This document shows positions 55,650-64,000 of a DNA stretch of 64,000 bases, piece after piece (within the stretch, counting starts at the first letter, position 1; every line of letters starts with the position of its first letter). The DNA is taken from assembly GCF_037975245.1 (NCBI RefSeq), contig NC_092568.1, forward strand, positions 12,363,501-12,427,500, read 5' to 3'. The translations under genes were made by a program, and so were the position numbers. Under the pieces are notes generated by a model. That model searched no databases and was not told where the DNA came from. It was given only the letters and a program-made list of their open reading frames with translations. The stretch is from Apostichopus japonicus (Eukaryota; Echinodermata; Holothuroidea; Aspidochirotida; Stichopodidae).

Positions 55650-58187
55650 GGTACAAAACGTTAGCATAACATTTTTAAAGAGCCTCTAAAATATGTTTGT
55701 ATATCGTTAAATGTGTTGTTATGAAACGTCGGCATAACGTTTTTATGAGATATTAATGTTATTAATGTTATATTAATGTTTTCACGGAAACATGTTTTGA
55801 AATAATAGCCTGAAAACGTTTTCATGACATTTTTATTACACCACAAATAACGTTATCAAAACAAAAGACGAAACGTTTTAATAACTTTTTAAAAACGTTT
55901 TTGTGTTTGCTGATATAGTTATGGGATATACAAGTTCTGGATAAACTACTTGTCTTTATAGCACGGTGTTATAGGTTCTCAGAAAGGTTTCCTCAATGAG
56001 CCATGCACACCAAGCAAAGAACGAGACTTCTCTGAAAAAGTAAAATTTGATTCAGCGATTGATCATTTTTGTCAGTTTAGTACAGCATTTGTACGGAGAA
56101 GCGCTACTGCTCGATTGAGTTGTTCCCCCCTGACGTCATCAAGATGGAATTTGCGTAATCAATGGAGGCTTACTGTGCATTGTGGTTAGGCCCTATAGGA
56201 GCCACTTTTCAAAACGAGCGTATTCTGTCCAACAGAAAGCGGTTAACATAAAAATCGAATATTAGAGAGTTTTGAGTTTACTGAATCATTTAAATTGTCT
56301 TTGATCCCTGCCTTTGTAATTCCTTTAAAGACATGTATATTATATATTAGATATTAGATATGATACCAAAGGTCTAGGGTTAAAAACGTATCGTATATGC
56401 AGAGTAATTAAAACGAGTGACTTAATTCAGTTGCTCATTTGTTTATTTTAATTGGGTAAGTTGCAAAATATTGGCATGCCATATACATGCACAACACATG
56501 ACCTTTTCCATCGGTCCGGCGGGGTGGGTGGCCAGGAGTTCTTACAAGGGAGGTAAGCAAATGTTACAATAAAGCAATTCCTTATGGGAGAGATGGAAGA
56601 TTTCCAAGTACTATATCCAGGTAGGCTATGCGGAAAGCAACTCACAGTCTCGGAATGTCACACGTACGTCACATGTTTAACTCAGAAACGCGAGTCGTTC
56701 TCTTGGCTCACTTGTTGGCCCTCGGAACAATCGCCAACGCGTATAGCTTACTTAGAGGACCCCCCGGATGCGATAACCGAAAATGAATGTTGTATCTCTG
56801 TTTTTCCCTAAACAGCTCTTTCCTATACGTTGCACTATTAAGTCAGACACGTAGACAGACTCCTTGCTGTGAGAATGAGAGAAAAAAAATGAACGAACAT
56901 CCTTTTTGATTACTTTTCATGTCAGGATATAGGCAAGCCCCTTTCTTTGTGGCGAAGGTAGGATGCGGCGGCGTCGAGGGAAGGGTAGAAAAATTAATAA
57001 AAGAATAAATTTGCTGATTAAGCTTGTGGTTTCCTATCATGCTTGTGTAGGCCTTTTCATTTTTAATGGCGAATAAGTATACATTGTTGAAATAATTTCT
57101 TTTGGTATGTAAATTAAGTCAAGACAAACTTCGAAGAAAAAATGCAAAATTTGAACTTTTGAGATAAACATGTTGACGATTTTTATGTCCCGTCCGGGCC
57201 ACCCGAGTAGCATCAACAAAAGTAAAAATTGTCTGGTGAAGATACCTAATTCTAGTCGCCAGCTTTCTCCATCCCTTCCCCTCTCCGTCCCGTAAATGAT
57301 TCCATTTGGCGTTCCATATTTAACCAAAGCAGTGTGACAACTGGATTGCATCATTTGTGATCACTGATCTTGTACACTTAGTGTACAGATCAGTGTTTGT
57401 GATTCACAACATTTACAAACAATTCACACACATTACTATCGCTATGTAACGTAGCTGCAGTATAGAACACTACAGAAGCGGCGGTCAGTGTAATCCACAC
57501 GAAGTTATGAAGTCAAAACGTGTTCTCCTTAAACAAGCACTAAGACGATTTATCGATGAGGGAAAGACTTACTTATGTAGGCTCACATACACATGTGCTT
57601 TCAAAGTTGTAGTAAACATTAATAAATAATTATACGTCCTACTGTAGAGTAGGCTAGTGTAGCGCTTAGCACACTGGTCCTCATGTTAGGCCTAAGGTCT
57701 AGGCTAGGCCTAACCAGCCTTTGCCAACACGTTAAACTTTATTTGAGAGGCTATGACTGGGTTCTAGCAATATACAGTAAGATGACTCAGACTGCCGCAA
57801 ATACATATTGAAATGCTCAATTGAGACTGACCCATTTTAGGCATGAAAGCTTACATTATAGATCACCTTTCGCAGACATTACCAATCAACCTAGGCCTTC
57901 CCTGTTACTTGTTACTGTTAGTATCATCACACAAATTATGTTACAGGGGCTCAAACTCCACTGTTTGTTTAGGAAATGTTGTTTGGCATCATAGGGTTAA
58001 GTGACTTAATTTGGTTTATTGAATTTTGTTTAAACTTTGCCCAAGGGTTGTTAGAGGAAGTGTGAGTTAGCTTCAACACACGTGTACTGTACATGTGACA
58101 ATTTAAAAAAAAAATTTTTTAATATTGTTAGCTTACATTGAGATATATTTCTGCTTGATACATAAATATTCATGTTTTAACTAACAG

Positions 58188-58633
58188 GACACAATGAAAT
58201 CGAGGAAAGTGTCAATTGCAGCATACCATGAATACACCCTCCTCGTCATCAAGTGGTAGAATGCCAGTCCCGAGAAGAGGAATAATCTCCTTTCTCCAGA
58301 ACACCATTAATCCATCCTTGCCCAGGTCCTCTTTTCGCTGCAACCCAAATGTTCCTAGACTTCTTGTTCCAAGCAGACCATCCTCATGGCAGCCAGATTA
58401 TCATTTCTACCGACCGTATCAATCCACTCGTGAACTACAAATTGTGAATGTTGCACATGGATATCCAAGAGTTGCAGTGAGTGATAATTACATGGCAAGT
58501 GTGAAGAGGACTTTTGAGCAGATTTTCAGTGAAGAGAATGGGAAGGAGAAAAAATTTAAGCCAAACAGTGATTCATCTTCTGTTGATAAATTTCACAATG
58601 AAAGAAGAGGAGAAGAACATAAAGGGAATAAAG
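58188..58633 (+). CDS. ANGEL2: ANGEL exon with start codon
   Basis: Acceptor TTTTAACTAACAG ends at 58187; coding starts at ATG 58228 because TGA at 58195-58197 blocks the frame upstream. Encodes a Ser/Pro/Arg-rich N-terminus and a basic KKFKPNS stretch; donor GTAAAG at 58634, phase 1. An earlier out-of-frame ATG at 58194 opens a 21-residue uORF overlapping the main start. Confidence 0.75.
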
Positions 58634-61600
58634 GTAAAGATAAATTCTTTCCCACATTCTTCTACTTTCACAGTTGATTTTGCACCAAAGTTCATGAAAG
58701 AACAGCTTAACCAGAGTTTATTTATTTATTGAACATTGAAGGGTATACTCGGTTAGCGTAAAGCTTATCCCCCAAAGGCCCTGAAAAATACAAAAAAAAA
58801 CAAGAAGAACAAAAAATAATGTAATCATAATAAAAATACTATAGAATGCAAAAAGTAAACAATAAGACAACGAGGAAAAAGGAACAAAAATAAATACAAA
58901 ATTGACCATGGCATAAAATACAAGATGGAACAATCAGTGAATTGAAATTAAGAGCATAAGAAATTAGTTTAAGTCCTGGATAAAGCATATATAGGTAATT
59001 AAAAGTTGGCATTCTTACACTCCTTTGAGAACTGGAGTAATGTACAGGTGAGGCATTTCCAAGAAAAACAGTTCAGAGGTAATACTTGTAAAAATAAATT
59101 AAGTAAATATAAAGTTTATATAAAGTAAATATAGTGCAATTATGTTGCATGGTTTTGGAAAATGTATCTGTTTCATATGTCAGATCTCTACAATATCAGA
59201 GCCAATGTACAATGTTTGCTTATTAGAATCATGTTGGCCATTGTTATTGATAGTACCCTGTTCATCTGCTTGCTTTGTGTCCATGCTAAGTACTTGTTTG
59301 TCTTAGAATAAGTACTTAGAATTAGCATGAACAAAGAAAAGAAACAAAAGTCAATACTGTACACTTTTTTTTAGAACCAAGAACTGGATCAATTATTTTG
59401 CAGTCAGTAGAATTAGCTCTTGAGAGAGTTCCAGTATAGTAGTTATAGAGTCTGGTAGATCTAAACACAAACAACAATTATGGATACTTAATAGGTGCTG
59501 ATGAGTGTGATGTTATTGTTCCATATAATCTGGACAGTAATCTGTACCTTTATTTTAATATCAGTTTTTTATTAAATTTTGGGAAACTCTTGATTTCAGA
59601 CCTATCAACATTCAAAAGGAAGTGGAGACATGTAGAATCCAAGGATGCTGCCAAGAGGAATCTAAAGGATTTTCAATTTTCTGTTCTCTGCTATAATGTA
59701 CTTGCTCAGGGACTGCTAGATGGCAACAGTTATTTATATAAACAGGTGCACCCACAATTCTTAGACTGGAATTTCAGAAAGGCAAACCTCCTGCAGGAAA
59801 TGCGATGTCTGAACAGTGATGTAAGTACTGCATATTCATTGGGCATTGCTCAAACTGGAAGCAGTGCTTTGATAATGATTTTATATGAGAGTACTGTATA
59901 CAAAATTACTTTACAATTAATGAATGTATGTAAGCGTACATGTAAACATTGCAGGCCAACTTTTTCTATGATAATCTGGTCATCCAAGGTGACCAATTTT
60001 CGTTTGGGCGACCAAAATCAGCTTTAGTGATCGTTCCACAGACAACTACATGTTTAACATCAAATTCAGATTGCATTCTTTCTAAATATAAAGATTACAT
60101 CTTAGTGTAAAGGAGCTACTTGTAAGAACTTTGCTCATATTTCTCATCAAATAAATAATTAATGCCAATGGTTTAACTTACTCACTTTTATCTATTTTTC
60201 TTTGGTCTTAGATCATATGTCTGCAAGAGGTGGAAAGTGAACATTACCAAAATTTCTTTCAACCTTCATTGGCTAAGAATGGTCAGTATCTATCTATAGT
60301 GTTGTAGTAACAAGAAAAGACAATACATTGATCGACAGTATTTAAGTTTGGAAAACATTCTCTCATAATATTCAGTAATTTTCTTTTCTACAAAGTCTGC
60401 AATGCAACTCCACCATCCAAGATACAAGTTCCATGTTTATCTCCAAGTCTGTCATTTAAGGGCAAACCTCGCCCACCCAGATCTCAAATTTACTACATTG
60501 ATAGGTGAAAACAAAGTCCATCTGAATATCTGACCTCATTCTATGAATTGTCATTTAGAAAATCTTGAGTGACAAATCATCACAGGAACCTGATATTTTT
60601 TCTCTATAAATATGCAAATCAAATTAGTTCCTAAACAGATCAACGCCATGGAAAAAAAATAACATAATCTTCATACAGTCTGGACTTCATAGCTCACAAC
60701 AAATCTGGAATTTAATGTGGAAAAAATTTGTAAAAAGAAATGACTTTGTAACACCACATACCATAAACTTTAAGACATGTAGTTCTATTAATTACAAATG
60801 TCTGTAGCAACTATACACATTTTTGCTTTAATTTTTTTCCACATCCACCAGCAACAGTAGTGTGAAGTATTTGTCTTAGATGTAAAGCACCACATTGTCC
60901 ATTACTGTCGCATGTTCTGACTAGGTTGTGATTCAATGAATTGCTGGCTATTAATCCAATCACAGACAAGAGATGCTTTTGATAGATTGGCTGGGTATAT
61001 AGATGTAGTCATTAGGAACCATACAGTGACAAACTCCCCCCTTTTGCATCTCTGAGCTTTCTCTTTGCTCAAGTTCATTGTTCTGTTTGTATTGTTAGTT
61101 TGTTTTTTTGTATTTGTATGACACAGAGACAGCAGTACCTGCCTAAATTTTTTTTATTTTTTTTTTTATACCAAGAAATGTGCTTTTATATTGTTTGTTA
61201 AATGTTTTTTTTATAGTAATGGTCTTGTTTTTTCCCAAATCTTCCAGGATACACCGGCATCTACAAAAAGAGAACCGGTAACAAGTCAGACGGTTGTGCG
61301 ATTTTCTTCAAAAGCAATAAATTCCAGCTAGTGGTCAGTAGAGTTGTATCCTACTACAGGAGACATATACCTCTGTTAGACAGGGATAACGTAGGCATCA
61401 TCGTATTGTTAAAGTCTGTGGACGAACCCCAACTGAACCTCTGTGTGGCCACCACACACCTCTTATTCAACCCACGACGTGGCGACATCAAACTCGCTCA
61501 GTTGGGAGTCTTTCTCGCCGAAATTGATCAGGTCAGTCATTATCGATTGGAAGACGGGACCTTCGCTCGATGTCCCGTCGTTCTCTGTGGAGATATGAAC

Positions 61601-64000
61601 AGCGTTCCGCAGAGTCCTCTCTCGGAGTTTATACAGAAGGGCACGTTGGACTTCAAAGATATACCTTGTGGAGATATTTCTGGGCAGACGGAGGGCCGAA
61701 GAGGTGCTGTGAGGTTCTTAAATAGACCTGCAATACCCCAAGCTTTGAAAATTACCAAAGACTGCCAATATATGAGTGCTTTAGAAGAACGGGGGGAAGG
61801 AAGATCAAAACAAGAGGAAAGTAAGTCGGCCGAGAAGTCCCAGGGAGAAAGGGAAGAAAAGAACGAAGATGGGGAAGAAGGTGAGATTGCTTTGAAGAAT
61901 TTTGATATGTTAAGAATGATAAGCAGTTGTTACAGGAAGATCAGAGTACATGTGTTTAGGAGACAGGTAAGTCTCGTCATCAGTAGATACCCAAACCAGT
62001 AAGTTTGGAATATTCAATGAAAAACGTAAATCTGAACATATTCCAAGTATTGTTTTAAGACCATTTTATTGTGTCGCCATTGTGGATTGTTTATGGTTAC
62101 ACCTGTTGAGAGATGGTTTGTTTCAAACTGAGTCCCTCTAAGCCAGGGGTGGGCAACCTTTTTGAATGAATGGGCCAAATATAAGGGGTGAAAAATTGAC
62201 TGGGCCGCACCTAACCAACGACCTGCTGTTGATTTCAAACCTTTGATTCTGAGGAATTTCAAGCAATAGGTGTGTGTACTTAATCTGTATTCACAAAAAC
62301 GTAATGTCAATACAGTACAGTTGATAATTAATGGGGATAGTAGGCCTACCTGACAGCATCATTAGTGACAATAAATTCTAAGCAGCTAGCACGTTTTTTG
62401 TAATGATGTAAAATAGATTGATATTTTTTCTTTTTCTGGAGACATCTCACGGCTGCAAAAAAATCACTGGCGGGCTGCATGTGGCCCGCGGGCCGTAGGT
62501 TGCCCACCCCTGCTCTAAGCTGTAGTTTATAGGTACTCACACCATCTGAATCACAAAATTTAATTCGGGGAGATAGAAAGATGTGCAAAAAGTCAACAGC
62601 TTGTCAACATTGAGTTACTCACGAAGCTTTCAACATGAAATATTATGTATGGAGCATACAGTATCAGGGTGAAATATATATTGAATGTTCTAAGTGTAGG
62701 AGGAGGAAGCACTGTTTGGCTGTGTTGCAGTGATTGTGTAACATATATGTGTTATGATGTTTTCAAGTTCTGTCACAGCTAAGTGAAAGTGTTTGTTAGC
62801 CTCTACATGAACTCATACTTGTTAGGTTTAGCTTCATGGATCATTACATAAACTGAAAGCATAAGACCAATGAAACGTAAGAAAAAAAGTTTTAAAAACT
62901 TTTTCTGCAAAAAATTATTTACCTAGCAATGCATAGCAGAATGCACACATATTGCTTTACCAGTGCAGTGATGTATATATAATTCTTTTTAATGCACAGA
63001 TATCGTATTACATAAGAGAAAAAAATTCAGAATCTTCAAAAAGTTTCTGTGCCACAAATTTTGAACACTGAATGATTTCCCTAATACTCAATATAAATTC
63101 AATATAAATCTCATAGAGGCGAACCATCAGCATCATGTGAGGTGTCACTATGAAACATGTGTCTGTACGTCATGTATATGTACTCTAATGACAAAAGTGA
63201 CCATGTAATGTAAAGTAATTTAATTTGAGCATGAGGAAGTAAGTTTACAGTTTGCAGATTAAAGATACAGGGAGGGGTTATAATTTAGTTGTTTCCTGTT
63301 GTTGAGGCATCAAGGAGGTTGGGACTAAATTAATGTTGATATAATTGCTGCATGGGGACTTTCAAAATGTTATTCTTTTTTATTTTGTGACAACAAAAGT
63401 ACCATTTTCTGTAGATCTATCAAAGGTTATTGCTGCCAAACAAGTATCTGTAGAGTGTAGTACACAAAATAAAAAAATTACAAGTGTTCTGTCTTGCATA
63501 CATTTCATTCCTAATACTTTTGACGATAGAACTGTAATTTAATTGAAGCATTTTTCAAAATAGTTTGCTGCCAATTTTAATACAATGATGAGACTATTAA
63601 ATATTAAATTAAATATTATTAAATATAAAATATATGATGATACTATTAAAAGTAATGTGTGAAATTAGGGGGAAAACATCATCCTGTTGTGAAATGAACG
63701 AAGATATTGGTTATTTTTGGTTGATTTCTCTCTATTTTAGAGGAGGAAGAGCCCTGGAAAGAGGTTGCGTCGTCCAATGGAAGAGGACGAAGTGAGATAA
63801 TCAGACACCCCTTCTCTTTTTCGTCTGTGTATTCCTTAGACAGAGACAACAGAGAAATAACATCAAATCACTCACGGACTAACTGCATGGTAGACTACAT
63901 CTACTATTCGTCATCTTCAAATTGGCCATCCGTTAAAACGAGAGGTGGCTTAGAACTTCTATCGACCCTGCGACTCTTTACGGACGACGAAGCAACAGCG
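58188..64000 (+). CDS. ANGEL2: ANGEL-family protein (CCR4/nocturnin-like EEP nuclease), 3' end beyond window
   Basis: Exons 58188-58633 (ATG at 58228), 59600-59820, 60212-60281, 61248-61820 (or to 61966) and 63741-64000 give about 510 codons; human ANGEL2 has 544 residues. The endonuclease/exonuclease/phosphatase fold is clear: SVLCYNVLAQ (Asn about 168), ICLQEVE (Glu about 215), DGCAIFFK, ATTHLLFNPRRGDIKLAQLG, CGDMNSVP (Asp about 348, Asn about 350), then FSFSSVYS and NCMVDYIYYS. The last catalytic His (SDH motif) would lie just past 64000. Family members are related to CCR4-type deadenylases; vertebrate ANGEL2 is reported to act on 2',3'-cyclic phosphate RNA ends. ANGEL1 and ANGEL2 cannot be told apart firmly here, so the symbol is provisional. 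Confidence 0.88.
58194..58259 (+). promoter_or_regulatory. Overlapping upstream ORF of ANGEL
   Basis: ATG at 58194 begins a 21-codon frame (MKSRKVSIAAYHEY...) that stops with TAG at 58257-58259, 30 nt beyond the main ATG and in another frame. If the transcript includes this exon from 58188, scanning ribosomes meet it first, which would lower ANGEL translation. Depends on the acceptor at 58187. Confidence 0.45.
58714..58930 (-). mobile_element. LINE-like 3' end
   Basis: On the - strand reads GGGGGATAAGCTTTACGCTA then TTCAATAAATAAATAAACT, the style of a CR1/L2-like 3' tail ending in ATAAA repeats. The hydrophobic open frame upstream on the same strand is AT-driven, not a gene. Confidence 0.5.
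59600..59820 (+). CDS. ANGEL2: ANGEL exon: start of EEP domain
   Basis: Acceptor CTTGATTTCAG, donor GTAAGT at 59821; phase 1 to 0. Encodes DFQFSVLCYNVLAQGLLDGN, the first EEP strand with its metal-site Asn, and LDWNFRKANLLQEMRCLNSD. Confidence 0.93.
60212..60281 (+). CDS. ANGEL2: ANGEL exon: LQEVE motif
   Basis: Short exon, acceptor TTTGGTCTTAG, donor GTCAGT at 60282; phase 0 to 1. Encodes IICLQEVESEHYQNFFQPSL; the Glu of LQEVE is a catalytic metal ligand in the EEP superfamily. Confidence 0.92.
61248..61820 (+). CDS. ANGEL2: ANGEL exon: central EEP domain, with two possible donors
   Basis: Acceptor AAATCTTCCAG. Encodes GYTGIYKKRTGNKSDGCAIF, IPLLDRDNVGIIVLL, THLLFNPRRGDIKLAQLG and PVVLCGDMNSVPQSPL. 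GTAAGT donors occur at 61821 (phase 1, fits the next exon's natural acceptor) and at 61967 (phase 0, would add a 49-residue acidic Lys/Glu-rich segment and need a shifted acceptor). The earlier one is preferred. Confidence 0.85.
62144..62512. mobile_element. hAT (Charlie-like) MITE, 369 bp
   Basis: Ends CAGGGGTGGGCAACC and GGTTGCCCACCCCTG are perfect inverted repeats, and CTCTAAGC flanks both sides exactly (62136-62143, 62513-62520). The TIR is of the type seen in hAT elements, which make 8-bp duplications. No transposase frame; lies in the last visible ANGEL intron. Confidence 0.9.
63741..64000 (+). CDS. ANGEL2: ANGEL exon: late EEP domain, cut by window edge
   Basis: Acceptor CTCTATTTTAG ends at 63740. 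With the upstream phase-1 donor the frame reads EEEPWKEVASS, RHPFSFSSVYSLDRDN, NHSRTNCMVDYIYYSSSSNW and RGGLELLSTLRLFTDDEATA. HSRT..VDYIYYS matches the ANGEL block around the late catalytic Asp. Open to the window's last base. Confidence 0.88.

Larger units (their letters stand above)
53569..58187. other. Divergent intergenic region GALNT7 / ANGEL
   Basis: Must hold the promoters and any 5' untranslated exons of both genes, but no clear TATA box or CpG island could be singled out. A composite TIR element fills 54008-55649. AACGTTTT-like motifs recur at 55650-55910 (unclassified repeat). A 40-codon open frame at 57508 has no supporting donor. Confidence 0.6.

Noticed and set aside
57508-57630. 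Possible first coding exon of ANGEL (MKSKRVLLKQALRR...)
   Set aside because: No convincing donor in phase with the 58188 exon, and that exon has an in-frame stop before its ATG, so upstream coding sequence cannot join in that frame.
63741-63798. ANGEL C-terminus reading RRKSPGKRLRRPMEEDEVR then stop
   Set aside because: That frame results from joining the phase-0 donor at 61967 to the first AG. The alternative frame carries the conserved FSSVYS and VDYIYYS blocks of the family, so the stop frame is not the main product.

Overview
The window looks like nuclear DNA of an invertebrate animal, most likely a marine deuterostome such as an echinoderm. This is inferred from AT-rich non-coding DNA, GT-AG introns, three animal genes whose exons align by eye with vertebrate orthologues recalled from memory, tRNA-derived SINEs, hAT-type transposons with 8-bp target duplications, a DIRS-like retrotransposon remnant and several minisatellites. 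No species can be named from sequence alone.

Three protein genes account for the coding content. (1) Positions 1-11268, + strand: the last 13 exons (about 750 residues) of CFAP61, a radial-spoke-associated ciliary protein; its 5' end lies outside the window. (2) Positions 17385-53568, - strand: a complete 10-exon gene for a GALNT7-type polypeptide N-acetylgalactosaminyltransferase of 605 residues, with membrane anchor, stem, catalytic domain (DAH motif) and ricin-type lectin domain. (3) Positions 58188-64000, + strand: an ANGEL-family (CCR4/nocturnin-like EEP) gene cut by the right edge just before its final catalytic histidine. CFAP61 and GALNT7 converge across a 6.1-kb gap; GALNT7 and ANGEL diverge across a 4.6-kb gap. 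The genes have no obvious shared pathway (cilium, Golgi glycosylation, RNA processing).

The non-coding DNA is rich in repeats: a 177-bp satellite of about 17 copies (32.8-35.9 kb), several TIR elements with target duplications (8.5, 51-52.6, 62.1 kb), a composite TIR element (54.0-55.6 kb), a DIRS-like gag/RT remnant (24.7-27.3 kb), a 5'-truncated LINE with a 14-bp target duplication (31.3-32.2 kb), a gag-like pseudogene (48.6 kb), a foldback element (44.8 kb) and paired dispersed repeats.

The most striking observation is a shared architecture of three minisatellites. In two CFAP61 introns and one GALNT7 intron, the tandem unit contains the last 15-40 nt of the upstream exon plus its own 5' splice donor, so each intron opens with 11 to 28 copies of a pseudo-exon end followed by a GT donor. 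Three independent cases in two genes within 20 kb point to a recurrent process that amplifies exon/donor junctions, with possible consequences for splice-site choice.
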